Counted from the stretch's first letter, positions 12,331 through 24,505 are shown. The stretch: DNA of 64,000 nucleotides from Auriscalpium vulgare (GCA_019915015.1 JAHBBC010000012.1:1488001-1552000); one strand, 5' to 3'. The notes: generated from the sequence alone by a model not told the origin. Numbers and translations are program-made.

Positions 12331-13240
12331 GCCGCTGGTGAAGGATTATGTCTACAGGCGTTGTTGCATGAGCAAGGTCTGTTGCAAAAGGTGAGTTTGC
12401 ATCGTTGACTCGGCGAGAGAAGTGAAGTTGACCTGCGTTGGCTGGCGTTGGCTAACTTGGCGGGGATGGGACACCTGGGGCTGACATAAGGCGGGGACAT
12501 CACGTGCCACGCGACGCGCGCGAGTCGCGTCCGAGTCCGAAGCGACCCTGGTGAGCATCGTTCAGTCCGTGATTGCGATTCAATCTGATCGATTCCATCC
12601 CTGGAGGTGTTTACCTGTGTACGCAAACTTGGCATGTCCAGAGATGTTCTCAAGAAGCGCGATGTCATGTAGAGGTGCATGGCTTGCACACTCCGCGGAC
12701 AAAGTCATCGCTGACTCGGACACAAGCGCCAGGATAATATAGAGTCATTGATACCGCGCTACTTGCTCGTGCATGACAGCGACGTGTGGGTCCAAGCGTC
12801 TACCACTCTTCCGGATCCCGCACGCCATCCGGTGGTACTCGACAATTACTTTACTTTAGAGTTCCGGGATCTATTACCTCAGAAGAAGTCACCCTCTAAT
12901 CATCAGCACTGCGTCCACCTCTCCAGCAAGCTCACGCGGCGACACGCGTGACCGACGCTGTCTCGCCTCTCTCTCATGACTTTCCCTGACGCCCTCTCGA
13001 AACGTTGTTCCGGAGGATGCCGCCAGGTCTTGTGTTCCCTGTGCTGCCATATTCGCAATCCGAATTCCAAAACAAGCCGATTTACCCCATTCTCGTTTGA
13101 TCGACCTCTCCGTACGTGTATTACAGTCGCCTATATAAATTGAAGTGATGAAGCGGAAGATAAAGCTTTGCTGCCCCCACCTCGAGTGATCCGCCTTTCA
13201 TCGGCTCATCCAGGGTACATCGCACACTGAAGGGGAAGAC
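12331..13240. other. intergenic between divergent genes
   Basis: This region separates the reductase start from the aldo/keto reductase start and should contain both promoters. A TATA-like element lies near the right edge (13,132-13,139). No ORF with a recognisable domain was found. Confidence 0.45.
13132..13139 (+). promoter_or_regulatory. candidate TATA box
   Basis: The sequence TATATAAA lies about 100 bases upstream of the ATG at 13,241. This is a plausible distance for the core promoter of the aldo/keto reductase gene. Confidence 0.45.
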
Positions 13241-14823
13241 ATGGCGACTATTGTGCTGAAAAGGACTGGGCACAGAGTACGTTGTAACCATCCGTGAGAT
13301 CTGGCTTCTATCCGGCTAATGGATCGGGATTAGATGCCTCTCGTTGGGTGAGCTCGATCGAAAGTGATCCCGGTGATGGACTAATATGTGACTGCACGCG
13401 GGACAGGCTGGGTCTCTGGAAGGTTGGTGTACCACAATGACCCACAAGTACACCATCCTCATTCATACCATCAGATACCGAACAATGAGTGTGCAGAGGT
13501 ACGTGGTCCATAAATTCCGTCCTCAAAAAGCGTCCGAACTGACTAGATACACCAGATCGTATACAGCGCCATCAAGGCTGGGGTGCGTCTCCTCGACGGC
13601 GCAGGTGATTACGGGAACGAAAAGGAAGCAGGTGAGGGTGTGCAACGAGCGTTGAGAGAGGGCTTGGTGAGACGCGATGAGCTTTGTAAGTGCGTACGCA
13701 CTTCGATGCAGTTCACATTGACACAAGTGGGATCTAGTCATCACGTCGAAGGTGAGTCAATGGGAGTCGTCACGTAGACCGTTGAATTTATCTCATCGGC
13801 ACCTTTCCTATGTTTAGCTGTGGAATACCTTCCACTCGCACGATAATGTCGGTATATCTGCGATGCCTTCCCTCATTGAGTACCACGCTAACATCTACTT
13901 ACCTGCAGGCTAAAGCCGCGGCGAAACTACAGCTCAAGCATTGGGGCATCGACTATTTTGACTTATACCTTATACACTTCCCCATCTCCTTGAAGTACGT
14001 TGACCCCGAGGAACGGTATCCGCCTGGCTGGTTTGGAGAAGATGAGAAAGTGCACCTGCGTGAGTGCTGGCCGACCAAATCAGCTGCAGTCCCTGCTGAC
14101 AGAGTTACAGATCAAGTGTCATATCAAGAGACTTGGCGTGCGATGGAGGAGCTCGTCGACGAAGGGCTGGTGAAAAATATCGGCATGAGGTGGGTGCGCG
14201 CCAATTGTGGATTGACACGGACGAATAATGTCCCCCCGGAAGCAATGTCGCTGGCGCATTGCTCCTAGACGTCCTGCAATATGCGCGTGTTCAGCCACAG
14301 GTCGTGCAAGTCGAGCTACATCCGTACCTGACGCAAACCGCCTTGGTCAGGCTGACCAGAGTCCTCGGCATCGCCTTAACGGCATACTCGTCATTCGGCC
14401 CGCAGGGCTACTACGAGCTGGGTTTCGAAGGAGTGACGAGTCTGCTAGAACAATCCGCAGTCGTAAAGGCCGCGGAAGTGCATCACAGAAGTGAGATCCG
14501 ACCCGAGCTGCGGACCGAGTCGAAAGATACTGACCTTCGAGGCAGCACCTAGCCAGGTCGTCTTGCGGTGGGCAACGCAACGTGGCATTGCGGTTATACC
14601 CAAAAGCAACGACGTGAAACGTATCAGGGATAATCTGGGCTGTAACTCGTTCGATCTGACCGAGGACGAGTTGGAGGATATCGGGAGACTGAACGCAGAC
14701 CTGAGGGTGCGTGTTCCATTCCGTCGCCATTGGCTTCCAGTTTGCCTCCAGTGATGCTGAAAGCCAGCGGGACAGATGAACAATCCGACGGACTTGGATC
14801 CACGGCTGGGAATATTTGCGTAG
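13241..14823 (+). CDS. Aldo/keto reductase, D-xylose reductase type (AKR2)
   Basis: NAD(P)H-dependent reduction of aldoses and other carbonyls in the cytosol, for example xylose to xylitol. The gene is cut into about ten small exons that I joined in frame: [66 protein letters not shown], then [57 protein letters not shown], then APSQVV-type core and the tail [15 protein letters not shown]. Catalytic Tyr (DGAGDYGNE), Lys (FITSKLW) and His (LIHFP) are present. [14 protein letters not shown] is the NADPH-binding motif of xylose reductases. One junction (after HDN, near 13,850) uses a weak GTCGGT donor and is less certain. Stop TAG is at 14,821. Confidence 0.85.
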
Positions 14824-15000
14824 AACCACATGGTTGCATGTTTTCTGGGGACGGGAGGCTGCGGCGCAGCTGTGCGCTGGTGGCGGTACATAGATAAGAT
14901 TTGATGACGTTGCCTGGCGCGCAGCAGGCGGAGCTCCAAAGCCAATATAGGAGAAGTGCGCAGGAGCTCGTCCCGCATTCTTTCTTTCCTTCTCACCATC

Positions 15001-17677
15001 ATGACGACAACTACCTTCAAGCTAACTATTGGCGCAGGCGGCCTAAACCGTCGCGTCTCGTTTCCTCAACGGCCTTCCTGGGAGATTTTGGCCGCCAAGA
15101 TCCAGTCCCTCTACTCCATCCCGGCCGAGCGCGTCGGTGTCTTCTACGTCGATGTCGACGGAGACGAGGTTACCCTCAACTCAGAGGAGGAGCTGCACGA
15201 CTTCTACGACACGACGCAGCTCAATCAGCTCATCAAGTTCCGCGTAGCTGACCTGGGGTTGCTTCCGGATGAAGGCGACGGTAAGCCTCTGCCTGCTACC
15301 CCACGTGAATCCAGCTCGCGGAACACCTTTGGCGGGCCTGTTCCCCTCGTCTACGAGGTCGAGGATGAATGGGAGCGTCTCCCTCGGGTCGGAACGTTCT
15401 TGTCCTCCCCAATGGGCGTTGGCGAACCTTACAGCCCCCACGGATATGTGGAAACTGTCCATAGCGACGACTCGGAGGATGTGCACAGCCGCCGCCCTAC
15501 CCTCCAGAGCAACAGGTCTACGCAGATAGTGACCGACATGGAGAATACCTGGGTTGAGGAGAAAGGCAAACAGAGGGCGACGGATAGGCGTCCGACGGTC
15601 GAAGACGATGTCTCTTCGTCCGCGTCTGTCATCGACGATCAGAGTCCTACCAAGCCTCCCATCCACGTTCAGGTTCACGGCCTTCGATCCATGCATTCCG
15701 ATACTTTCGGTCCGCCTCCCGCACATTCGACTCCGGTACGTGAGGTTGCGGTCAACGCCACACCTAGTGAGAGGTCCAGCGCTTCCCGCTTGCCTCCCAT
15801 GACGGCCCCTGCCGATCCTCTCCCTGGAGGTCAAATCCCGAGCACACTCGAGTTCCCCGATCCTCCTACCCCTGATTTAGGGCCTACCACGAGTCCTGTC
15901 GCCGCTGCGTCGTTGTCGAACGACCTTGCGAGCATTCTCAACACCATTTCTTCAGTGTTTTCGGCCCACCCAGAGCTGTCCGAGAGCATGCGCAACCTGC
16001 TGCGAAACGTGAATAGCGGATCGTACTGGGCGTCCCACCGCGAGTCGGTCCATCGCGCGGCAGAGGACATTCGTCGCGCTGCTATGCAGTTCCAGGAGAC
16101 AGCTGCGGAGACAGCTCAGGACGCGCGGGCTGCCGCGACCAATACTGCCCAGAACATGCAGACGGCTGCTCAAGAGGCCCATCGCATCGCGGAGGAAGAA
16201 GCGGGTAGGCGAGTTACTGAAGCCATCGGGAACGTCCTTCGCTCCTTCGGCGTCGCGAGCGAGCCTGGTCAGACGCCCGTGGGCACTGAGAGTGGTCCTC
16301 CCGATGCGCGTCCCGGTGAACCTAGAGGCCATCGCGGCCCTCCTCCTCACCACCACCCTCACCATCATCACGGAGGCCCTCACCATCATCACGGAGGCCC
16401 TCGCCACCATCACGGAGGCCATCACGGCCAGCATCGTCATTCTCGCCGCGGCTCGCGGTCTCCGCCGCCATCGCCGCCATCGCCCGGCCCGGGACATAGT
16501 TTCCATAGTCATTGGGCCCATGGGCCGCCCCCTCCGCCACCGCCGATCTTAACTGGCGGTTGGTCCACCTGGCTTCCGTCCCCGGGCATGGTGCCCCCGC
16601 CTCCCGGTGCAGCGCCTCCGCCTCCACCCCCGCCGGGAATGTCTCCGTTGTCTGCACCGGGACCATATCAGCCGTCGGTTGCACCGTTTGGCCCTGGCCC
16701 TTTCACTGGGCCGCCACAGATCCCTCCGTGGAGTCAGTTCAGGCCCTACGCCGGACCTGACGGGTCGTCGGGCGCTGCCGAAGAGGCTGTACCGTTCACA
16801 GTCCCTCCTCCGCCGGAGGTGTCGTACTATGGAGCTTCGCCTTCGTTCACCCGACGCCACAGCGGTGCTTCTGGGGCAAAGTCGCGATTGGATAATGCGA
16901 AGGAGAACTACAAGGCAGAGAAGGAACGTTACCGCCGGGAGCGTGAGGAAAGGCGCAAGGAGAAGGAAGCGAGGGAAGAGTCGATACCGGATAGGTTAGT
17001 GCAGCTTCTTGGATTACAGGGCGATGTTGCTGACGATCTGAGTAGCTCGATCGCCGGGACTAGCCAAGCTTCTGCCGAGCCCTCGAAGGACGATCAGACA
17101 GCAACGCCACGTCCGGCGACCCCGGTCCACTCGCCTGAAGACAACAGGTCTGCATCCTGGATGCCAAGCGCGACCCAAATCATCAGCAACGCTCGCGGGA
17201 GCTTCCCTCAGCTCGAAATGTTCAGCGTTCGCAGCCCCCGCAGCCCGCGCAGGTACCACACTATCACCGGAGCAACTCGTCACCGCGATGTCCCGAAGGT
17301 CGACGAGGAAAGTCATAATGACGAGGCCTCGAAGGTGGTGACGCAGCAGGTCGTTGATACGCTGAACGACGTGAGTTCGACTATGGTGCTGACCATTGAC
17401 AGCAGCAACTGACATCAATTCACAGATGGGATTCACTGAGGCCGAGTTTCCTACCATGCAAGACATTGTCAGCGTGCACATCCCTCAGGCCGGTGGTAGG
17501 ATTTCGCAGGACGCGGAAGCAGAAGTTGTTGGCAATGTCGTGGAGGTGCTTCTCTCGACGAGCCAAGCGACTGCCGAATCGCCGCGGGCATCCGGCTCGC
17601 GCGAACGACAGGAAGCCTACACGGACAATAGCGCTGCCTCTGGCTCTCACCAAAATGATGGGAGCGAATGGCAGTGA
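15001..17677 (+). CDS. PB1-domain protein with His/Pro-rich low-complexity middle
   Basis: Start ATG at 15,001, and the first exon runs to about 17,368. A 57-base intron then gives LND-MGFTEAEFPTMQ and a short final exon ending at 17,677, for roughly 870 residues. Residues 5-85 form a PB1 domain with its acidic OPCA-type motif (YVDVDGDEVTLNSEEELHDF), which usually pairs with a basic PB1 partner in polarity, NADPH-oxidase or autophagy scaffolds. The rest is disordered and Ser/Pro-rich, with an Ala-rich amphipathic stretch (about residues 330-400), GGPHHHH-type repeats (about 450-490), polyproline tracts (about 510-560) and a basic coiled coil (KAEKERYRREREERRKEKEA, near 640). Partners are unknown. 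It could be a scaffold. Confidence 0.75.
16360..16422 (+). repeat. 21-bp coding minisatellite, about three copies
   Basis: A 21-base unit encoding seven residues (HHHHGGP type) is repeated at 16,360, 16,381 and, diverged, 16,402. It lies inside the PB1-protein exon and keeps the reading frame. Confidence 0.8.
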
Positions 17678-19596
17678 TGTGTTGGGTCACATATTCACCG
17701 GCACCTTTGAATATTCGATGATAATGGCGCTAAGTATGATGTTGCGTTCTGGGTTTGACTTACGCCTGTTTATTCTGATTTGTACGAATAGCGGTCATGA
17801 CGCTTTTTGAGTCGCCACACATGTAGCGTTTCTTGTAGCACAGGTGTATTGATGACGAATTGAAATGTATTTTAGACGAAAAGCGTTGGGACGTGCTTCT
17901 CTCCGCATCCGAGACGTATACAAGAAGGGAGACAACAGACCTGCTTGTAGGTTTGCACCCTCGTACGAGTTGCGGACCGTCGTTTTGGCAATCTTGATAG
18001 ATTTTGACAGATTCACTGGGCGCCTAGCAATGATAGATGCTCGTTCATACGATCAGAAAGGGAGTCGAGCGAAATCGTTGCATTGTCCTAGGACGACACA
18101 GAACGTACCGATAGCTGCAGCCAGCTGAGCAAAACAGCATGGCGCACGTCGACAGAACAGGACCCGCGGCCCAACGGCAAGCAACCTCCAAAGGGTGCGG
18201 GGTCGAGGAAACCCCATGAGGGCGCGAAACTGCGGCGAGACTCCGAACCTCCTGGTACTTGATCTGGATAGCTTGGGTCCTGAGGCGGGATGCATCCCAA
18301 CCATCGTCACAAGTGCCTTGCGACCTTCGGCACGGGGCGAGACTTGTGAACTGTGAAAAAGAGATCATGGAAACCGATAAAAATTTCGACGGTATAGAAG
18401 GGAAATCTCCGGCCGAGGGTTCACACTAGTCGGAAGCAAGCCGTCTCCCTCCCGTGATCGGATCGTTGACGAAAATGCGTCTCTGCTTGAAGCTAGTTGG
18501 TGAGAATTTTGAGAAAAAACGGCACAATTATCGAAGAGGAAGGCGATGAAGGAAGTGGGTTCGTGTTGGGCTGAAGGCTGCAGACGAGTGTGCGCTGGCG
18601 AGAGCCATATATATTGGGCCGTTGCGAGCCTCATTGCATTTGGTGCCGCCGCGGGAGTCGAAAATCGGGCAAAGACGCGCCTTCCGACGACCAACGTCAG
18701 CACCACGTGAAACGGCGAGCAGCAGCTTTGTTCTCCATCACCCTAACAATGGTCCGACGAGCCAGGGCTGCACGGCGGGCTTCCAACTTGGCGAGGAGGG
18801 CCGCTCGACGGGCGACGCCGCACTGACACCCGAATAGGAAGGTCCTGCGGTTCAGTGCTTTGTCCTCCTCGTCGCTTTCCGAGCTCACCTCGCAAACGCC
18901 CAGGGCAGGACAGCGGCACGCACCACGCGTACCGTGATAGTCTCGGGAAGAGCCTCCCGGACCTAGCTAGATATGCGGAGATCGCGCCCGGGCGCCCGCC
19001 GTGGTGACCATGGAACGTGCCGCGGTGAGCGCGTTGGCATCACCCGCCCGCCCATATAGTCGCAGCATTTTGCCGGCTGTTCTGGCATTCTGCGCACCCC
19101 ACCCCCGCTCAAATGAAAGGCGACGTATCGACACTGCTGCCTGGCGCACCTCTAAAGGACGTCCAGAACGGCGCACCTCGCACCTTTTGCTCTCGCCTTG
19201 CGTCCGCTTTGGCGAGGATGTGGCTTGGCGCTGGGACTGCAAAGAGACGACGAGGTGAGCACCGCGTTCTTTCTGTCGCTGTGGGTCGTTGTGTTGGCCG
19301 GTGGCAGCGGCACGGGCGTCCAGCCAAATAGAGTCCATTGGACATGCGCCCACATGGACAAACAAGTCTTGTTCTGGTGCCAATTGGCCCCCGTCCACAT
19401 CGATTTGCAAGCCCTTTTCTCTCCAACTCAGCGAGCCACTCTCCGCTCTCTTTTAAATGTCCTTCCACCGTGGCTTCCCTTCACACTCTTCCGTTCTCAA
19501 ATATCCGCCGGACTGCCCGCTCACTCCCCCATCTTTCCTCCGTACACAGTTCTATCTAGCGCCCTTGCACTGCTCAACATATCAAACCCTCCCAAT
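17678..19596. other. long intergenic region, no supported gene
   Basis: It begins with the probable 3' UTR of the PB1 gene. A GC-rich middle (18,120-19,300) has several overlapping ORFs of 60-150 codons on both strands, all lacking domains. The stretch 19,440-19,596 is CT-rich and looks like the promoter and leader of the F-box gene. An unrecognised small gene or non-coding RNA is possible. Confidence 0.4.
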
Positions 19597-21419
19597 ATGT
19601 CCGAAAAGGTGCGCGTTGTACTCACACGCCCGTGGAGAAAGTCTAACCCTCTGTCAAGAAGTCGTCAGTTACAAATGCTCCGCCACCGCCGCCGCCGCCG
19701 CTCCCAGAGAACCCCAAGGATGCCAGGTCCTACGATCAATGGGAGGAAGATGTCATCGTCGAGTACCTGCGCCGACAACCCGAGCCGACCGGCCCAGATT
19801 CTTACGAGAAGGCGAAGGAGAACCTTATACTCGCAGGCAGATACAAGGCTCGCATCGAGGTGATCGTCAACAACCTGCCCGAGCTCGTCAAGCGCACGGA
19901 CCTCAAAATCGCAGACACCCTCGCCGAGGCAACATGGAAGCGGAAGGTCCTGCTTTACCGCTTGTTCCCTATCAATCGCATGCCCGTCGAAATCCTCTCC
20001 AATATCTTCCGCTTCGTCGTGTGGTCGTCGGTGGAGGCGAATCAGACCAACCTCCTGCGCCTGCGCATGACATGGGTCTGCCGCCACTGGCGCCAAGTTG
20101 CTATCGCAGATCAGACGCTCTGGAACACCATCTGGTTCCGGGACAGTGCTCCGTTTGATCGCTCCCTTACGTTCTTCGACCGGGCGGGGACCGCAACGAT
20201 CGACCTCCGCATCAACGAAAGCAGACGATACTACCAAACAAGAGACGAGCAGCTCAAGATGACAGGTCCACAGATGGAGGTCGTCGCGGACATTCTCATG
20301 ACCAAGGTCGACCAGATCCGCACGCTCATCGTAGTCGTGGAATCGTGGCCACCCATTCTCGTCCTCCTGGAGCGTCTCTACCGGGCGCGGACCCCTACAC
20401 TCCTCGCGCGCGTCGAAATTCACCGCACTGGACACCCTTATTCGTACCCCGGACCTGCGTACACCTCAGTCGAGTACCACGATGCTTTGCGGTTATGCAA
20501 CGGCGACGCCCCATCCCTAAACTTCCTTTGTCTTAATGGCATCCACCTGAACTGGGACCACTCTCCCATGAACAACTTGACGACTCTTGATCTGCGTCGT
20601 ATGCCGTCGTATGTCGCACCCTCGATCGCTCGGTTTCGCGAGGTGCTGAGGAATAGTCCAAACCTGCGGAAGCTGGCCATCGACGGCGCGGGCCCGGAGC
20701 ACAAGCCGGAGGACACCACCGACCTGGGGCCGCCTATCGACCTCTTGCGCCTCACCACCGTCGTTTTCGGCGATGTCACTCCCGCCTACGCAATCTGGTT
20801 CAACGCAGGCATCCGCGCGCCGAACGTCCGTGACCTCACGCTAATCAACCTCATCATGGGAGACTACGGGCCCGTTCTTAAATTCCTCACCGGACGCTTT
20901 CCCAATGTCGTCGTTCTCACCCTATTCAACATCGAGGTCTTGCAGACCGCGGAGAACCTGCGCAGCATGACGCAGTGGCTTATGTCCATGCCGATCGTCC
21001 AGTACTTGCGTATAGCCTTACTGAAACCGCACCTGTTCGCCCCGTTCCTTATCGATGGTCGATTCCACGCTGAGGACGTGCCACTGAACCCGACTCCCGA
21101 AGAAGTTGCGAGAGTTGTATCCAGCGGGCAACGCATCGCTGTCTTTCCAGAGCTGTCAACGTTGGAGTTTCAGCACATCCCATCAGCAGCCATCATTGGG
21201 TTCGTCGGGCGCCGCAAGGAGTTAGGCATACCGCTGGACCTCGTCTACATTAACAGGGTATGGCTGCCGCAGATCAAAGAGGAGGAACGCAAGGAGCTTT
21301 TGGCTGTTGTGCCGACGCAGGTGTGCTTGCCGGCCATGTCGACGCCGGCCGAGGAGCGGCTGTGGACGACGTACAATTATGGGCCGGTGATTGACTCTAT
21401 CTCACGACGAGCAATGTGA
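19597..21419 (+). CDS. F-box protein
   Basis: Probable substrate adaptor of an SCF ubiquitin ligase. A 12-base first exon (MSEK, 19,597-19,608) is followed by an intron, and then a long exon opens with a Pro run and DARSYDQWEEDVIVEYL. The F-box reads INRMPVEILSNIFRFVVW ... VCRHWRQVAIADQTLWNTI (about 19,972-20,140), the usual hydrophobic pattern for SKP1 binding. The remaining 400 residues contain loosely leucine-rich segments (FLCLNGIHL, LTTLDLRRM, LRKLAIDGAG, VRDLTLINLI) of the LRR-like substrate-recognition type found in the large basidiomycete F-box family. It ends at 21,419. The substrate is unknown. Confidence 0.85.
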
Positions 21420-21780
21420 GGAGTGTTCTGATTCAACCCAGTCGACGTCGCTTTGCTTTCACCCCTGCTATTTGCATATAATTATTCCCTTGCTTTCAAA
21501 CGGGTCTTGATTTACTTACGCATGTATGCTGCACATCTAGCTATCATCACTATAATAATACCACACTGCGCTGTCGATTTCTGAACGGATTACTGAACAT
21601 GGCCGAAGAGGCCGAGTCACCGGACCGACGCGCGTGTGTCACGGATGCGTGAGACGCGACGCGCTTGTTTGTTTGGTCGTGTGTCGCGTAACGCGCCGAA
21701 AGTTGATCCAAGTTCACTCCCGCCTGCTGCTCCCCTCCCTCCCCCCGCCGCGTCAACGTCCGCCAAGCGCATCACAAGCG
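21420..21780. other. intergenic, F-box 3' end to homeodomain gene
   Basis: AT-rich to about 21,600, likely the F-box 3' UTR and terminator, then CT-rich before the ATG at 21,781. No gene seen. Confidence 0.4.
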
Positions 21781-22774
21781 ATGCCCGCCGTCCGCAGCGC
21801 GTCGTCGACCATATCACCCAGTCCCTCCCGCTCGACAACACCCGCAACGGCTTTCAACCTCTATCTTTCGACAAACGACTTCACGAGCACTTCCGAAGAG
21901 ACCATCGGCGAGGCGCCCTACACGCGAAGAAGAGCCTCCGAAGAGCAACTCAAGATCCTCCGTGAAATATTTGAAGCCAAGCCGTATCCAACGCGTGAGG
22001 AGCGCAACACGCTCGCGCTCGAAGTTGGAATGTACGCGTTGCGTCGCACACGTATCTATGACGACTTCCTCACACCTTCCATCTCATAGGGACTACAAAG
22101 CTATCACAGTATGGTTCCAGAACAAACGTCAATCAGAGAAACGCAAAGCGTGGACGAAGAATGCCCGTGCAAAGAAGCGCGCGCTTGCGAGGCAGGAGGC
22201 TCTCGTTGCGACTGTCGAAGCACCCCCAAGCCTCAAGTCTGGCATATCCCTTGACCGCATAGCATCCATGGCCGAACGCTCCCCGTCTTCATCACACCAC
22301 TCATTTACACTCCCTCTGACATCGCGTCCTCCTCTCACCCCGCGACGAGGCACGTCGAGACGCGTGTCTCCTTCGACTCCGATTCCACGATCAGAGTTGT
22401 GGATGCACATGCCATCGTCACCTCCCGACGCTCCCCCGTCACCAGCTGTGGAGAAGATCAGGCTGTCGCTATTACCTCCGAAATTCAAAGCAGCGAAGTC
22501 TCTCGAATGGGCATGCGCCAATGCACGAGCAGACAGGAGGAACGCGAGAGGGAAAGAGAATCGGGCCCCAAAGACTATCCTCTCTCCGACCGCGCGTCGC
22601 AGCTACGCTGAAACAGAGGTAGACGACTCGGAGACGGAGACGGAGCCCGACGAAGCTGTCACGCCGTCCCTCAGCTTGGCTTCCATCGACGGCTTCGGAG
22701 TGTCGATGAAAAGAGAACCCGCTGAGGACGTAGAGGCTGCGATGTTGTTGCTGGGCTTCCTCAAAGGTCAATAG
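21781..22774 (+). CDS. Homeodomain transcription factor A (classical 60-residue homeodomain)
   Basis: Two exons, 21,781-22,031 and 22,090-22,774, joined in the homeodomain as LEVGM-DYKAITVWFQNKRQ. Counting from W48, the canonical residues sit in place: L16, F20, W48, F49, Q50, N51, R53. There is no TALE insertion, so it is not an HD1/TALE-type mating factor by this test. A strongly basic extension follows the homeodomain (AWTKNARAKKRALARQ), a likely nuclear localisation signal. The C-terminal half is disordered but contains three short blocks also found in the next gene: LWMHMPSSPPD, SLEWACANARADRR and AAMLLLGFLKGQ at the very end. It probably binds DNA in the nucleus; targets are unknown. 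Confidence 0.85.
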
Positions 22775-23293
22775 GGCGGATGACGATGTTGACACTGTCA
22801 ATAGTGTACAATCGTGTTGGTATGTTCTCTGTTCTTCATGTTTGTTTTACGCGGATGCCACGAACCCCACGAACGATTGACGATTGCTTGTTTTGACGAT
22901 TCCTTGCATTTTCTCTACGGTGTTCATACCGAGTCTATACCCAGGAACCTTTTTATTCGTCTTTATCGTGCCCTGCCTTTCTTGCACTCCTTGTCATATT
23001 ACATATGTAGGCAATTCAACAATCGCAATGTCTCGTCACTTCAATAGCGGTGACCACAAACTCCTTCGGTCGAGCCGGCTTTTGACAGTCTAGAGGGCTT
23101 GGGGGTACGGGCATTCGGAGCGCGATATCGAAAGCGGCGCGTGCCGCGACTGCGACGAAAGACTCGGACCAGCTCTGCTCTTGCTTTTCAACCGCCACAA
23201 TCATCGCAGCAGGCTCTCCAGCTACTGGCTTGGTCGCCTACGCACCACTCACTGTCTTTCTGGATCCTCGTGCTCGTGTCTTCAATATCAAGG
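22775..23293. other. intergenic between the two homeodomain genes
   Basis: It holds the 3' UTR of the first homeodomain gene and the promoter of the second. An open frame extends upstream of the chosen ATG at 23,294, so a longer N-terminus for the second protein is possible. No other gene seen. Confidence 0.4.
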
Positions 23294-24505
23294 ATGCGTC
23301 CTCCTACGCGTACCACTCGTTCAACCCGTGGCCACGCCGCCACCGCTCAGCCGGTCAAGCCAAAGTCTCTAGCTGCCCGCCCAACGCCTACTCCTCAGCC
23401 AGCACAATCTACCATCCCTGAAGCGTTACCGAACAGCCTCACTCTTGACTCGGCTGCTGCTAGTGTGTCTGAGGCTATCGACCCGGAGCATGCTCAAGGC
23501 TCGAAGAAGCAGAAGGGCAACCGCCACCGCATGACCGAGGAAAAGTTGGCAAGACTGGATGCCGTATTCGAAACGACTACGCACCCATCGCGCCTTGAGA
23601 AGGAGGCTTTGAGCAATGAGCTCGAGATGTGCGTTTTGTTCCCCTTACCTCCTTCGCGTCGCGCGGACGCTCAGCCATACTTAATCTCCCCCAGGAGCAT
23701 GAAGTCCATCACGATCTGGTTTCAGAACCGACGCCAAACGGCCAAAAAGCTGCGCGACAGCTCTTCTACCCACACCGCCGCCGTCAACCCAACTTCTACG
23801 CACACGACCGACATCATTTCCTTCACGTCTGCTCCGCCTGTTCTGACGTCTTGCCAAACCAAGTTGCAACCCTCTCATATAAGCTTGAACCGCAGCGCTT
23901 CATCGCACGCGCTCACAGGCTCTGGAATGCTGCCTCTCGCTCCAGCCCCGCCGCCTCCTAGGCTCCTCGTTCCGCTGCCTCGGAGACCGCTCGCCATGCT
24001 GGCCTACAACACCATCTACCCACGCTACGGACTCGAGCGTGCTCGCTCGTATCACAATGTCGCATTCAACCATCCACAAAGGTCATCTACCGCTGAACCT
24101 GTTCGTGGCCTGGCTACTCCTCGCACGACCTCGGTACTCCCGCACGACCTCTGGAAGCACATCCCGTCCTCCCCCATCGAGCAGCACATCCCCTCATCGC
24201 CCGACGTGAGCCTCGCCAGCGATGACGCGACCCCGACCAGGAAGAGGCCCGGAACTCTCGAGTGGGCGTGCGCACTCCATGCAAAGCGTCGTCGCGAGAA
24301 TCCAGGAGCACATTGGGAGGAAGACGAACAGGCAGTGGAAGTGCATCTCGGCCCGCGGACCCCGCAGCGCATGCGTCGCGGCTCGGTATCTTATCCTACG
24401 TCTGTGGCGCGGGTTCCCAATGAGTATCACGCTCTGTTCTCGCCGGACATCGTAAAGGGTGCAGTGTTGCTTCTTGGGATGAAGCGGGCTGCTAGCTTCG
24501 CCTGA
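23294..24505 (+). CDS. Homeodomain transcription factor B, tandem paralogue
   Basis: Exons 23,294-23,628 and 23,695-24,505, joined as ELEM-SMKSITIWFQNRRQ. The 66-base intron has no stop in frame, so the ORF reads through it, but the GTGCGT donor, CCCAG acceptor and the paralogue's identical intron position support splicing. L16, F20, W48, F49, Q50, N51 and R53 are present at classical spacing. The N-terminus is Thr/Arg/Pro-rich. The C-terminus repeats the blocks of the upstream paralogue: LWKHIPSSPIEQHIPSSPD, TLEWACALHAKRR and AVLLLGMKRAASFA. It is probably a nuclear regulator made by tandem duplication of a neighbour. The retrotransposon starts 166 bases after its stop. Confidence 0.85.
   Translation: MRPPTRTTRSTRGHAATAQPVKPKSLAARPTPTPQPAQSTIPEALPNSLTLDSAAASVSEAIDPEHAQGSKKQKGNRHRMTEEKLARLDAVFETTTHPSRLEKEALSNELEMCVLFPLPPSRRADAQPYLISPRSMKSITIWFQNRRQTAKKLRDSSSTHTAAVNPTSTHTTDIISFTSAPPVLTSCQTKLQPSHISLNRSASSHALTGSGMLPLAPAPPPPRLLVPLPRRPLAMLAYNTIYPRYGLERARSYHNVAFNHPQRSSTAEPVRGLATPRTTSVLPHDLWKHIPSSPIEQHIPSSPDVSLASDDATPTRKRPGTLEWACALHAKRRRENPGAHWEEDEQAVEVHLGPRTPQRMRRGSVSYPTSVARVPNEYHALFSPDIVKGAVLLLGMKRAASFA

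Noticed and set aside
18120..18330. Possible structured RNA or rRNA-like fragment in the GC-rich stretch after the PB1 gene
   Set aside because: No 5S, tRNA (no GTTCRANNC with matching stems) or snRNA signature could be found.
21781..24505. A mating-type (HD1/HD2) locus
   Set aside because: Both genes are on one strand and both homeodomains are classical 60-residue types. The A locus normally has a divergent TALE/non-TALE pair near the mitochondrial intermediate peptidase gene, which is absent here.
23099..24505. Single-exon 468-codon reading of the second homeodomain gene
   Set aside because: The 66-base in-frame stretch at 23,629-23,694 interrupts the homeodomain before helix 3 and has good splice signals. 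The paralogue has an intron at the same place.
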